From Gymnothorax reevesii (Eukaryota > Chordata > Actinopteri > Anguilliformes > Muraenidae), in contig CM056588.1 in the NCBI GenBank assembly GCA_029721435.1, positions 36,053,930 to 36,117,929 of the forward strand: a stretch of DNA of 64,000 nt, written 5' to 3'. The position numbers were made by a program, and so were the translations under genes. Every line of letters begins with the position of its first letter. Position 1 is the stretch's first letter. The notes beneath the pieces are model-generated. The model was not told where the DNA came from. It saw nothing but the letters and a program-made list of their open reading frames with translations, and searched no databases. Shown here one piece after another: positions 13,801 through 24,006 of this stretch.

Positions 13801-16800
13801 TTTCCTCTTTGGTCCGGAGGACACGACGTCCACAGTTTCCAAAAACAATTTGAAATGTGGACTCATCAGACCACAGAACACTTATCTACTTTACATCAGT
13901 CCATCTTAGATGAGCTTGGGCCCAGTGAAGCCGGCGGCGTTTCTGGGTGCTGTTGATAAATGACTTTCGCTTTGCTTTGTAGAGTTTTAACTTGCACTTG
14001 CAGATGTAGCGACGAACTGTAGTTACTGACAGTGGTTTTCTGAAGTGTTCCTGAGCCCATGTGGTGATGTCCTTTACACACTGATGTCGGTTTTTGATGC
14101 AGTACCGCCTGAGGGATCGAAGGTCACGGGCATTCAATGTTGGTTTTCGGCCTTGTTGCTTACGTGCAGTGATTTCTCCAGATTCTCTGAACCTTTTGAC
14201 GATATTACGGACCGTAGATGATGAAATCCCTAAATTTCTTGTAGTAGCTCGTTGAGGAATGTTGTTTTTCAACTGTTCGACAGTCAGCTCATGCTTTTGT
14301 TCACTAAGTGGTGACCCTCGCCCCATCCTTGTTTGAGAATGACTGAGCATTTCAGGGAAGCTGCTTTTATACCCAATCATGGCACCCACCTGTTCCCAAT
14401 TAGCCCGCTCACCTGTGGGATGTTCCAAATAAGTGTTTGATGAGCATTCCTCAACTCGGTCAGTCTTTTTTGCCACTTGTGCCAGCTTTATTGAAACATG
14501 TTGCTGGCATCAAATTCCAAATGAGCTAATATTTGCAAAAAATTACAAAGTTTACCTGTTGGAACATTAAGTAACTTGTCTTTGCAGTGTATTCAATTGA
14601 ATATAGGTTGAAAAGGATTTGCAAATCATTGTATTTTGTTTTTATTTACGATTTACACAACGTACCAACTTCACTGGTTTTGGGTTTGTATATTCCAAGT
14701 CTCACGATGATAGCATGAGGAAAAGAGGAGAAATGGTGTTTGAAGCAATGCTTGGCAGGTCAAAATCATTTTTGAGAAAGTGACAAAAAACAACAGATGT
14801 CCATATTTTTGATAGTCCTATCAAGTACACACACTATGAACTTACTGAAGGTTATTTTACAAAAATGTCAAAAACAATTAAAAAAAGCCCATTTTGGGAG
14901 TGTATACCTACCTTAATCAGTTTTCAGTTGAACAAAATAAAATGAACAGTTTCAAGCAAACTGTCTTTTCTCGTGACAGACTTCTATTCCCCACCCAACC
15001 CCGAGAATCCATTCAAACCAACCTCAATTCTACAAGAATTGGGACATTATGTAAAATGCAAAAAAAAAAAAAAAGACACACACACACACAGTTTGTTCAT
15101 TCTTGTTTTAGAAAATGGCTCCAAGAAAAATATTTGAAGTTTCTCTTCAGCAACTGTATTGATTTTTATAAATGTTTGCAAAGCTCAGTTTTGAGGCCAG
15201 TACCATTTTCCCAAACAGCTAAGACAAGGAAAAGGAAAGAGTCGGAAAGTTGTGCAATCCTCAAAGAAACACCTGTTAAGAACATTCCACTGTTGGACAG
15301 GTGAATGGCTCACAGGTGATTCAGTGATGTTTGGATATGAATTGAGCAGTCGCAAAAGGAGTGGTTGCTTGCTTGCTAGCAAGATGGTTTGATGTTTGCC
15401 ACCTTTTTCAATGGAATACAGGTTAAAAGGGGTTTGCAAATTACTCCTTGCTCTTTCAGGTTAAATTTGACTAATTTGTCTCATTTCTGGAACAGAGGTG
15501 GTCGAGAAACTATCTTCACAATCACTTCATACAGAGTAACATGCAAATATATTGGTACTTTGAATATAGAACAGGACTGAATCTGAAGGTCACTTTGTAT
15601 GGACTGTCAAACAGAAATCTTGATTTGATCACAAGGTGTGATTAGGGTGTTAAACAAAGTTCTTGAAATTCCTTTCCAGTGTCTGATGAATACTGTTCTG
15701 TGAAGCTCTTTTCTGGATTTTTTTCTGCTTTTCTGAGGCCTCTGCCAGTTTTCAATTTGTTGGCTTACAAACACACGTCTTTTGTATGGACCAAGATTAA
15801 ATATGTAATTGTTTGGGACTCAAATGCCAGCCCACAGACAGTGTACTGAGCTCGTCCAGCGTGTTGAACCCCATGAAATTCGCTCAAGAAATACAAGAGC
15901 CCTCTTGTCTTCATAGCTCAGTTGCACCATGCAAGCTCATTTGAGTGCAGAAAAGAATTTGATTTTGAATCCAATAGCATTACCTCAATGAACCAGGTGT
16001 GCTTGTGTTCTGTGGCATCTAGCCGGAGTCAGACCTGTATGGATTAGTGCAGGTGATGGCAGTGGCCTTTGGGGAGGAGACTCCGGTTTTTTCCCGTCCC
16101 ACCAATCAGAGCCTCGTGCTGACTGTGGGACCCTCCAGCGGTAAGAACATAACCCTGTCCCAGTTCTTCATCGCCCCTTAGTTTTCCCCCCTAGTCTCAC
16201 TCATTTCCACAGGACAGATTATATTTTACACCTTCAGTGGATCCCAAGTCTCTGTTCGGGGGCCACAGACCCATTGGCGCAGATAGAACTGGGAACTGGG
16301 GGGGACACAGACATGTCCTTTATGACAACAATTATTCCTGGTTAGCTCTCAATCATTTTCCTTCTTTGACACATTTTCCAATTATCGTAATTGGCAACTG
16401 AAGACACGGTTTCTCTCCATATGCGATCTAACAGCGATGAAATCATGGGCTAAATTCAGTACAGGAATCGGCTACTTGCGTGAGGGTCGACAGGTTTGCA
16501 ATTTTGAATAACGTTGATTTAAATGCAGCAAATACGCGTCCAGATGAATGATTGCCGTCTTACTTTATCGGCGAGAACAAGCAGCACCTGTTAAGTGTGG
16601 AGTGCTCTCAGAGTGAACCTTTTGTTAATTATGAAAACGAATGAGAACTGAGAAGGTTAGCTCAGAAAGCACTCCACACTTAACAGGTGCTGCTAGGAAA
16701 TCTCCGATTAAGTAAGACGGCAAACATTCATCTGGACGCGTATTTGCTGTATTTCAATCAACGTTATTCAAAATTGAAAATCTGTCGACCCTCGCGAAAG

Positions 16801-18744
16801 TAGCCCATTTCTGTACTGAATTTAGCCCATGATTTCATCACTGTTAGATCACATATGGAGAGAAACCGTGTCTTCAGTTGCCAGTTACGATAATTGGAAA
16901 ACACGTCAATAAAGAAAAAATGATTGAGAACTAGCCAGGACTAATTGTTGTCATCAAGGACATGTATGTGTCCCCCCCAGTTCCCAGTTCTATCTGCGCC
17001 ACTGCACAGACCAGATCCAGGTTTCTGATGTGTCCCTCTACAAGCACACCATAAATACTGTAATGAAGTCTTGAGATAAGTTGCCTCAGGTCTGCTTTTG
17101 GTGGAAAACGTTAAATATGAGGATCTGACTAGGAATCTGAGGAAAGAGGATTGGGAGCAACTGAATTTGAGGAATGCAGTTTATACAGTATATGCCATTT
17201 GGACACCAATTCCAAAAGCCCAGCACTGCAGACTCTCTAAAAGGTTTTGGCTTAATTTTGCATGTATGTTGTAATGTGCATCATTAATTATATAAATATA
17301 CTCTACAAAGGCTTCTTCATTTCCTGCTTCATGGACAATTCACATCCAACATTCAGGGCCTGTCTTTGGGAAAAAAAATGTTCAGCGGTGAAAATGTCCG
17401 AGATTCTATCTTCAAGAGTCAAACCTGTTCTAAGTCAAACATTAAACGAGAGTCTTAAGTTACTCACAGTATCAGTCCGTTCAAAGAGTAATTTATTAAG
17501 ACCTGAGTTATTAAAAATTGACCTGAGGGCTGCTCAATAATGGGTTAGTAGTGGGGAAGTGGCCTTCTGTGGTTTTTCAGTCCTTGTCTGTGTGTTTCTT
17601 CTTTAATACCCATTTTTAATGCACAGTGGTACTTCTAAGTCACTCCTATCTCCAACACTCGTCAGTTCAGTGAGCAGAAATCTGCTGGTGTTAAAACCAT
17701 TTGGAGTAAAACATTTTACTTGTAGCCTGTAACTCCATTAACATGCTGCTGTAATACAAATGCTAACAATCATGTTTTCATTTCCCGTTTAAAGGCGTAT
17801 TACTGCATTATTTCTCTTTATTTGTGTAAAATAGGCCTCTTTGATTGCATATGGCTTATGTTGCTCATTTAGAGAACACACTTATGCTTTTGACCCTGTA
17901 ATTCTGCATTGCTAGCCAAACAAAACAATAAAATCCCTGTAAATATTTTTGGAAATGTATATCTAAATGAAACTGTTATGATATACAAACACATTCTGTC
18001 ATTGTAGGTCAAGGTGTGGCCCTTAAACCCCAAATCTCATTGGCTGGCACTGACATAGATGCTGCTGGGAGCGTAAACACTGTGGTGACTGCTGCACGGC
18101 GGTAAAGACCCACATACTCAAAGCAACACCATCTTCTCTCATCGATCGATGACTAATTTTGGATTCTTCAATAAGAATAACACCCTTTTCAAGACCAAAA
18201 AAACCTTTTCAAAAGTTGTCTATTTGTTTGCAGTTCAGACAAATCCATGCATTTTTCTATTTTTTTTTTTTTTAATCGTACTGAATGTTGGGTTTTGGAA
18301 TAATACAAAAGCTATGTAGAACCAAGATCATAGAAAGAAGTTTATTTCACATAAATTACAACATACTGTAATATATCAGATAAGTGAGTTTACGTTCTCA
18401 GGATAAATGGAAGATTGCTGATTTCCACCCCCCACATCCTCCTCATTTGTAGGAACAGTGACCTAACTGGGCCTGTCACAGATGAGAGCACGACCTCATT
18501 CTCCCTCTCGACTCCCGAAACCAGCCCAGCGACAGGGTCTGCCCCGGAGATGCCTCTATCCTACCTGTCTACACCATTGCTCGCTGCCCCTCCAATTGCA
18601 GCGTCAAACGAGTATGTTCTACAGAGTCAGAAGACTGAGCTTGAAATTGATGTGCTACGGAGACAGAAGAAGGTTCTGGAGATACAAGAGCAGTACTACT
18701 CCATTAAACTGAAGCGGCTGATTGGAGATGACGCCCGTTTGTAG
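4228..18744 (+). CDS. UEV-domain protein, TSG101 tandem paralog with a novel coiled-coil tail (copy B), 287 aa
   Basis: Seven exons join in phase: 4228-4269, 4563-4650, 4757-4822, 10685-10848, 16023-16140, 18008-18101, 18453-18744. Exons 2-5 are 88, 66, 164 and 118 nt, exactly the tsg101 lengths. Residues 1-145 form a TSG101-type UEV domain ([48 protein letters not shown]). The PTAP-pocket residues are kept (Tyr64, Tyr69, Met96, Val142-Phe143-Ser144), with Thr140 where TSG101 has Pro. UEV domains lack the E2 catalytic Cys. From exon 6 the protein departs completely: a Ser/Thr/Pro-rich linker, then residues about 243-285 ([27 protein letters not shown]), a likely coiled coil resembling the tails of Harbinger-associated Myb/SANT proteins. 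The ESCRT-I coiled coil and steadiness box are absent. An in-frame upstream ATG (4216) is possible; 4228 aligns better with TSG101. Confidence 0.72.
5202..6260 (-). mobile_element. hAT transposon deletion derivative with 8-bp target duplication
   Basis: Ends are tagtgatgcgcgggtcg and its inverted complement, flanked by the perfect 8-bp duplication gtgcctac (5194-5201 and 6261-6268), the size typical of hAT. On the minus strand 5327-5509 encodes a piece of the hAT C-terminal dimerisation region ([18 protein letters not shown], then [16 protein letters not shown]). The rest of the transposase is gone, so the element is non-autonomous. Matching ends and duplication suggest a fairly recent insertion. 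Confidence 0.85.
5327..5509 (-). pseudogene. hAT transposase C-terminal (hATC) fragment
   Basis: This 60-residue open frame carries the conserved SERSFSSAG and RRNRL/LNPGTVD signatures of the hATC dimerisation domain. It lacks the catalytic RNase H-like core and the BED zinc finger. It lies inside the 5202-6260 element and cannot act alone. Confidence 0.75.
6741..7185. repeat. Tandem duplication, about 210-bp unit, 2.1 copies
   Basis: The unit starting agaaaatggcagtagtt begins at 6741, again at 6951 and, truncated, at 7157. The intervening text (cactcccccataggcagcc, gaggcctttttgaaatcgcc) repeats with few changes. It lies in intron 3 of copy B. Confidence 0.85.
7277..7926. repeat. Cluster of (CA)n/(GT)n microsatellites
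   Basis: Four dinucleotide arrays lie within 650 bp: (TG)n at 7278-7304, (CA)n at 7516-7597 with one interruption, (GT)n at 7798-7838 and (CA)n at 7907-7926. GA-rich stretches lie between them. Long open frames here encode only His-Thr or Cys-Val runs and are not genes. Confidence 0.9.
8430..8520 (+). mobile_element. 3' tail of an L2-like fish LINE
   Basis: The segment tctgtaaagcactttgtgac followed by gaaaagtgctgtataaataa and a short tandem cttactta tail is the familiar 3' end of fish L2-type retroposons. No reverse transcriptase precedes it, so it is a 5'-truncated copy. Confidence 0.5.
8521..9643 (-). mobile_element. Tc1-like transposon, left end truncated, transposase broken
   Basis: The minus strand at 8518-8832 encodes a transposase core (LWSDEST with the first catalytic Asp; [25 protein letters not shown] with the second Asp). 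More N-terminal sequence up to about 9300 is recognisable but interrupted. The right terminal repeat ends near 9643 (ggaattggggtttgta). The left terminal repeat and the final Glu region are missing. It belongs to the same family as 13084-14688. Confidence 0.8.
9860..10330 (+). pseudogene. Tc1-like transposase C-terminal remnant, opposite orientation
   Basis: Read on the plus strand, ctggcctgcctgcagtcctgat gives the Tc1 WPACSPDL motif that precedes the catalytic Glu. Downstream, diverged sequence corresponds to the C-terminal end (gaatggagaaaaattccac, gattaaaaga). Multiple stops and small deletions show that it is old. Confidence 0.55.
10511..10561 (+). pseudogene. Relic of a TSG101 exon 4
   Basis: The stretch atatcccagtgtgc, then tctggctgctggaca (10530-10560) matches the 5' part of tsg101 exon 4 with one mismatch in 31 bases. 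It is preceded by gaacatgta, which matches the first bases of the exon apart from a small insertion. It stops abruptly 120 bp upstream of the working copy B exon 4. It looks like the broken original exon, left behind when a new exon 4 block was copied in. Confidence 0.65.
11225..11345. repeat. SINE/LINE-tail-like repeat
   Basis: The segment aataataatacattttattt, then ctcaaagtgctaccgg has the layout of a common fish retroposon 3' tail (ATA-rich run, attttattt, then cactttgag-like sequence). Assignment to a family is not possible by eye. Confidence 0.35.
12070..12292 (+). mobile_element. tRNA-derived SINE-like element
   Basis: It begins agggcagttggtagagcgca, which resembles a tRNA-type A-box head, followed by acctccgtcacgcc. 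It ends with acagacaagcc, then aaaacataacctccttggca and gaggtaa, a tail shared by a widespread vertebrate/fish SINE class. It sits in intron 4 of copy B. Confidence 0.5.
13084..14688 (-). mobile_element. Near-complete Tc1-like transposon, about 1.6 kb, with long terminal inverted repeats
   Basis: The ends are inverted copies (caaaacccaaaaccagtgaa on the left, its complement on the right) and the similarity runs about 150 bp inward (for example attcaattgaatac and ttgcaaatc on both sides). TA flanks both ends (13082-13083, 14689-14690). The transposase fills the interior on the minus strand. It sits in intron 4 of copy B. Confidence 0.88.
13304..14326 (-). pseudogene. Tc1-like DD34E transposase, full length with two in-frame stops
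   Basis: A single reading frame of 340 codons runs from [14 protein letters not shown] (14326) to GDVTQW and TAA at 13304. Tc1 transposases cut and paste the element at TA sites. Visible parts: paired-like helix-turn-helix region (residues about 10-110, with [14 protein letters not shown] as hinge), catalytic Asp154 (WSDES), Asp244 (QQDNAKPH) and Glu279 (SPIENVW), giving the DD34E spacing. The frame is broken only at codon 147 (TAG, 13886-13888) and codon 303 (TAA, 13418-13420). No frameshift is seen, so inactivation is by point mutation only. Confidence 0.88.
15005..15470. repeat. Degraded Tc1-type terminal-repeat remnant
   Basis: Left, acaagaattgggacattatg resembles a Tc1 left terminus. 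Right, atggaatacaggttaaaagg followed by gtttgcaaatta resembles the right one. The interior is deleted to unrecognisable sequence with a 14-A run and a short (CA)n. Confidence 0.35.
16272..17004. mobile_element. hAT-type foldback MITE with about 340-bp arms
   Basis: The 733-bp element is almost entirely one inverted repeat. The left arm (ggcgcagatagaactgggaa onward) is mirrored by the right arm ending in its complement at 17004, with a short centre near 16620-16665 (gttaattatgaaaacg). Termini read cattggcgc and gcgccactg. The flanking 8-bp duplication cacagacc (16264-16271, 17005-17012) identifies hAT-type integration. It has no coding capacity. It lies just 3' of exon 5 of copy B. Confidence 0.88.
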
Positions 18745-19980
18745 TGTCCAAAGCTAAATCAACGAAGATAATCTAAGTTAGCATTTGTACGCAACACATG
18801 CTATACCATCTGTGCTTGAATGACTCTTGCATGTAAATCAGTGCCTCAAATTCACTGTCATCCTTTTTATGATTAGGCCTACTTCATATCTCATATTATC
18901 TGTGACCGTCACTGAGGTTGAGCATTATCTATTTGTACCTTCCATCCATGTTCTGTTTGTATGTAACCATTTTTATGAAACATTATAATGCCCAATGATA
19001 AATTAGTACATTTCCACCTATCTATATTTTTAAACTAATAATGGCCATTGAATTAAATCATTGTCAATAACTGCTGAAAACAAGCCCAAAATCTGAGGCA
19101 AATGAAACTATAAATTTGAAGGTTGTAACAGTTTCTATGAAATGTGCAAGTAATCTGATTTCTGATTTTTTTTTTTTTTTACATTTTTTTATCCGTTTAA
19201 TACCTTGTTATTTCACAATTAAAATGCAGGGCTCATTCCATTGATGAGCAAACCCATCGTTACAATGCAATAAAGCTGTGTTCTTAAAACTATGGCTCAA
19301 AACCCATCGGATAAGTAAAAAACTGGCACAAACCTATTTAAAACACTCAGCAAAAGGGACAAAACAATTTGCTTCAAACCCTTCCCAGAAAACTAGAGAG
19401 ACAAATTAGCTTTAACATCTTCCTCAAGATACCTCTCAAAGAAAAGATTACTTTACATTAAAACTGCCTATAAAACTAATGGGACACTTCAGCTTTGACA
19501 TCATCCACAAGATACCTCTCAAAGCTTAAATGAACAGATTACATCATAATAATTTGGCGGATGCATTTATCCAAAGCGATGCACTGTGATTGCAGACAAT
19601 GAGGTCACTGAAATGGCAACACAATCAGATAAAGGATAATTTATGCAGAGCACCAATCAGCTCTGGCAAGATCAAGCAGCAGTTATATACCACTCAATTA
19701 GCATGTCACCTATCGTGGAGCACTACAAAAAGACAGGCAAGAAAAGCTGAAGACTGCAATTAAAAGCAAACACTACAAAGGGCGAAATATTGTGATACAA
19801 GAGGGCTGGTTGTCGGTGTCTGAATGAAGTGTGTAACACTGAGACCGAAGTCTGGTACTGTCTGAACAGAGGAGTCTTCAGACTGCAATGTAAGATGCCC
19901 AAAATTTCATTTAGTAGAGTCATGGGCAGATCATTCCACCATGAAGGGAGCTAGGTTGGAGAGGCTACGGTTGAGATGAT
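18745..19980 (+). other. 3' UTR of copy B and spacer
   Basis: No gene is recognised. AATAAA at 19269-19274, about 525 bp after the stop codon, is the likely polyadenylation signal of copy B. The stretch at 19550-19620 (ggcggatgcatttatccaaa, gcgatgcactg) resembles a conserved motif of fish SINE families. Confidence 0.45.
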
Positions 19981-20335
19981 TGAATTGCCATTCAAGTGGA
20001 AGGCAGGATAATGTCGACCTGTTGTGGGGGAGCAGTAGGCCTTGCTTTTTGACAGGCGCGTTTGCGCCTCATAACGCCCGTAAATTCCCCTCAAGAGGCA
20101 CAATAAATCGCGCCCCTCACATTTCCAGAATGTGCGCTAAGTATGCACGAAGTACATTAAAAAGCCGCGCACAATCGGAAATTGGCAAGTTTGCTGGGGA
20201 TACGGAGTTCGTCAGCAAAAAGGGTTTTTTTCCTGCACAGAGAATTGCGAGTCGGCCGCCTCCATCAATTCGTGCCATCTGTGCCTCCCGATTAAAAAAA
20301 ATCGACTTCTTGCTCGACTTCTTGCTCGGCTTTGT

Positions 20336-20410
20336 TAGGGAGTAGACAGGTGAACACCAGATGCAGGAACTGAAGTGTTTATTGAAACACAAAACACTAG
20401 GAGAAAATTG
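20336..20410 (+). repeat. Fragment of the repeat seen at 24007-25016
   Basis: gttagggagtagacaggtga, then accagatgcaggaactgaag and tgtttatt match the left end of the 24007 element closely, then diverge. Only about 75 bp is preserved. Confidence 0.6.
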
Positions 20411-20429
20411 GCAGACAAGCCAGAAATAA

Positions 20430-20645
20430 AATGCAGCTAAGTAACGTGATTAGCATAGATAGCGTAGTTAGTATTATTAGCATGGTAAGCATAACTGCTA
20501 AAAACATTAGCTAAGTTAGCTAAGTAACATGGTTAGCATAATTAGCATAACTACTTACAAACATTAGCTAAATTAGCCAAGGATTACTGTTAGCACACTG
20601 TTAACATAATTAGCTAATTAGTAGCCGTAGTAAAATAATTTTACT
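20430..20645. repeat. Degenerate TTAGCATAA-type satellite
   Basis: The words gttagcat, attagcata, ttagctaa and tagctaagt recur every 8-20 bp throughout this stretch without a fixed period. It is an AT-rich low-complexity satellite with no coding content. Confidence 0.7.
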
Positions 20646-20869
20646 ATTTAAACTACTCAACTGTTTAACTGTTCAGCCATTCCAACTGTCATCAACTATG
20701 ACTCCAACCAACTTGTTTCCTCTGCCCACAACTCTTTCAAAATAAAAGACCCCACTACATTAATTTACTATTAAATAATTCAACTATTTAAACTATGCAA
20801 CTACTTAACTGTTCAGCCTTTGAAACTGTCAGTTGTCATTAGCTATGCCTCCAGTCAACTAAAATAAAC

Positions 20870-21178
20870 CACCACCTACCTAGCAACCAACATAACAACC
20901 ATTGAAATAAAGCATCTATGTCAGTTTCTATATCAATCAACATGATTATACTACCAACCACAATAGTAACTGCTTTATTTAGCCACCTTGATCACCCTAG
21001 CAACAACCTAGCAACCACCTCAAGTACCCTAGCAACAATAGCAAGAACTTCCAGTTTCAACCTAGCAACCAACATAATTAACCTAACAACCAGCATAGCA
21101 ATCACCTCAAGCACCCTAGCAACAGCGTAGCAACCACTTCCAGTTACAATTTAACAACTAACATAGCAACCAAGGCGC
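20870..21178. repeat. CCTAGCAACCA minisatellite
   Basis: At least ten imperfect copies of cctagcaacca or variants (cctagcaacaa, catagcaatcac) alternate with short linkers such as cctcaagta. Spacing is irregular and there are no constant-length unique spacers, so it is a minisatellite typical of fish genomes. It is not a CRISPR array. Confidence 0.8.
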
Positions 21179-21944
21179 ACTGAAAAAAGACGTATATTCA
21201 TGATAGTTGAAGATACAAGAGATGTGAACAAAGAAGTGGAGCCCAAGATTTTAGGTTTGCGCAAGTGCAGAACCGCGAGGTAGCATATTTTGACAGGTAG
21301 CAAAAATTGTCAGAACAGAGTGGGAAATATTCTACACCCAGCTACAGTATTACCAGTATCAAATAGAAGAAGAAGAAGACGGGGCTGTTTGAGAGGATTG
21401 TTTGGGGACCTGGCTAGCTCACAAAAGTCTGTTGCTAACGCTGATTCCCTAGATGAGTGCAGTAGTTGAGTGTGATTAGCGCTAAAGTTGAGTCTTGAAT
21501 TAGTAGGAGTTGTGTTGACATTCCTGGACATGAGTTTCTGTGGGTGTGTGTGAGTGATATCTGTTTGTGATCCGGGTACTAGGTTGGGGGAGTAGTAGAC
21601 TTGTACAGGTGCGGTATATGGTGCTTTTGCTCTGCTTCTTCCTGGCTGGTGTGCCAGGGATTAGTTGGAATCTGTTTGGTGTATGGATGCTGATATGGAG
21701 GTGAGCGGGGGAATTGGGCAGGACTGGAAAAAAGTGGAAAGAAGGAAACGTGGACATTCTTTGGAGAAGGGGGAGATAGGATGGTGAAAATGGTGAGGGC
21801 CGAAGAGGAATATCGAGCAGCCAGTCTGAATCAAGCAGCCAGTCTAATAAAAAAAAAAAAGCAGCCAGTCTGAAATAGGGGAAGTGGAAGGGGAGGGCAT
21901 GGATGATGGTGACTTCTTAGATCAGAGATACTCACTATTTTCCA

Positions 21945-22125
21945 GAATGAGCCGCAGTGGGTGCAGGCTTTCATTCTAACCATGCAGTCTCACTCCTGAT
22001 TCTACTAATCAAGGGTCTTTGGCAAAAGCCTCAAGGGTTGATTAGTAGAATCAGGTGTGTGACTGGTTGGTTAGAATGAAAGCCTGTACCCACACCGGCT
22101 CATTCTGGAAAAGAGTGAGTATCCC
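21945..22125. mobile_element. Short foldback MITE inside the LINE
   Basis: The left arm (ctcactattttccagaatga, gcaggctttcattctaacca, gattctactaatcaa) is mirrored by the right arm (gattagtagaatcag, ggttagaatgaaagcctgta, ctcattctggaaaagagtga). Arms are about 80 bp with a loop near 22025. No coding capacity. Confidence 0.75.
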
Positions 22126-22159
22126 TGTCTTTGATGATGGTGTTGATGCTTAATTTTGT

Positions 22160-23840
22160 CATGATGTTCTGCATCCTTCAGTGGAATGCAAATGGTCAGG
22201 AATTTAAGAAATTAATTAGAGATGTCAAAGTTAAGCCGGATTTTTTATGTGTTTAGGAAACATGGCTAAAACCGTGATTGGATTTTGTTGTCCCAGGGTA
22301 CATCTGCCTGCGGAAAGATAGGGCTGGTCGGGGGTGTGCTACTTTTGTTAAGTTAGGGATCCAATATAAAGTTTTTGAATATGAATTATCTTTTGAATGT
22401 CTAGTTGTTGATGTGTAGAGTCTCCAAGGCAAAATAAGATTGGTTAATTTTTACAATCCCTATAAACCTTTAGTCTTGGCTGAACTTGAGGAGTTAATAA
22501 ATAAAATTTCTTCCCCTGTCATCTGGGTAGGTGATTTTAATGCTTATAATCCTCTGTGGGGAAGTCGCTTAGGAATGGGAATGGTGTTGTGGTTGAAGAT
22601 CTGAAAGATAATTGTGGGTTAGTAGTTATGAATGATAGCAGGCCAACTCAATTTGACATTAATTCCTGTAAAATGTCCTGCCTTGATCTAAGTCTTGCCT
22701 CTCCAGCCCTTGCAAGAGTGGGCGAATGGGATGTCCTGGGGAAACATTCAATGGGAAGTGACTACTTTCCTGTTTTAAGTCAGTTTGGTAGATCCTTACT
22801 GGAGGTCCAGGGGGATTTAGGTAAAAGGTTTGATTTTGGTCAGGCAGATTGGGGTATGTTTGGGGAAGAAATTGGAAATAGGTTAGGAGACATAGTGAGG
22901 GTTCTATTGTTGAGTTTAATGATTCCTTAAGTAAGAGGATTTTTGATGTAGCCTTTAAGACAATTCCATGCAAGGGGATCCCAAAGGATCGAGTAATTGT
23001 TCTATGGTGGAATAGAGGTTGTGACAAGGCGGTGAAAGAAAGGAAACAAGCTCTTGTGCAGATTTCCCACTCAGGAAAACAGTATTAATTTTAAACATTG
23101 CAGGGCAAAGGCAAGGAAAACTATAAAAGATGCTAAGAGAAAGTGTTGGAGGGCGTTCTGTGGGACCCTGGGGCCGGATACCCCAGTTAGGCAGGCCTGG
23201 TTCAGAATACATAAAATGTCTGGGAAAATGGTGAGGTCACTAATGCCAGCGCTGTCTGATGGTGGTACTGAAGCAGTTAGTAACGTAGAAAAAGCAAATG
23301 TGTGCGTCAAAGTCTTTCAAGAGGTGCACAACTCTACGTCTCTAGGGGATTGTCTTATGAGGAGGGAAGAGATCTTGAAGGCTGAAGGATGGAAGTTAAA
23401 TGTTGTATCTCCAGAAACTTTATAATGTGTTCTTCTCTTTGAAGGAGCTCAAGCAGGCAGTTCAAGCTGAAGAAAACTCTACTCCTGGCCAAGACAGAAT
23501 TAGTTATCAATTGCTTAAACATCTAGATGATGTAGCTTTGGAAGAAGTTCTGGCTTTGTTTAATTATGTTTGGAAGGCAGGGTCATTACCTAAGGTGTGG
23601 AAACATGCTGTTGTGGTTCCTATCCTGAAACCAGGAAAAGATCCCTCTTGCCCGTCATCTTATCGGCCCATAGCTTTAACAGCTGTCTTATGCAAAGTAA
23701 TGGAGAGAATGATAACTAATAGGTTAGTTATTTCCTTGAAACTACAGGCTTTTTTGCAAATTATCAAAATGGGTTTAGATTCAGAAAAGACTACTATGGA
23801 CTCCTTTGCAGTGTTAGATGTCAAAAAAAGCTATTAAAAG
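22160..23840 (+). pseudogene. LINE ORF2, endonuclease and N-terminal reverse transcriptase part
   Basis: Nicking endonuclease followed by the first RT motifs of the LINE. GDFNAYNPLWG holds the expected Asp and Asn, and GSDYFPVL stands where most members have SDHFPI, a change at the catalytic His. RT block YRPIALTAVLCKVMERMI is at 23660-23710. Stops (for example TAG at 22253) and frame changes at 22560, 22930 and 23400 mark it as dead. Confidence 0.8.
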
Positions 23841-24006
23841 GTGTGATTGCTGTGTTTCTGGATATTGAGAAAGCATACGATTCAATGTGGACGGAGGGAT
23901 TACTAATTAAACTCCATGACGCTAGTATTAAGAGTAGGATGTTCCATTGGATTTTCTGAGTAACAGATCCATTCAAGTTAAAATTGGGGGCGATTTCTCT
24001 AAAACT

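Noticed and set aside
463..18744. Reading copies A and B as UEVLD
   Set aside because: UEVLD would continue into a lactate/malate dehydrogenase-like domain, and its UEV residues differ. The sequences here are closer to TSG101 and no LDH exons follow them.
20870..21178. Regular CCTAGCAACC repeats resembling a CRISPR array
   Set aside because: The repeat units are short and variable, there are no unique spacers of constant length, and the genome is eukaryotic.
22659..23310. Minus-strand ORFs across the LINE
   Set aside because: They are antisense shadows of the endonuclease and RT reading frames.
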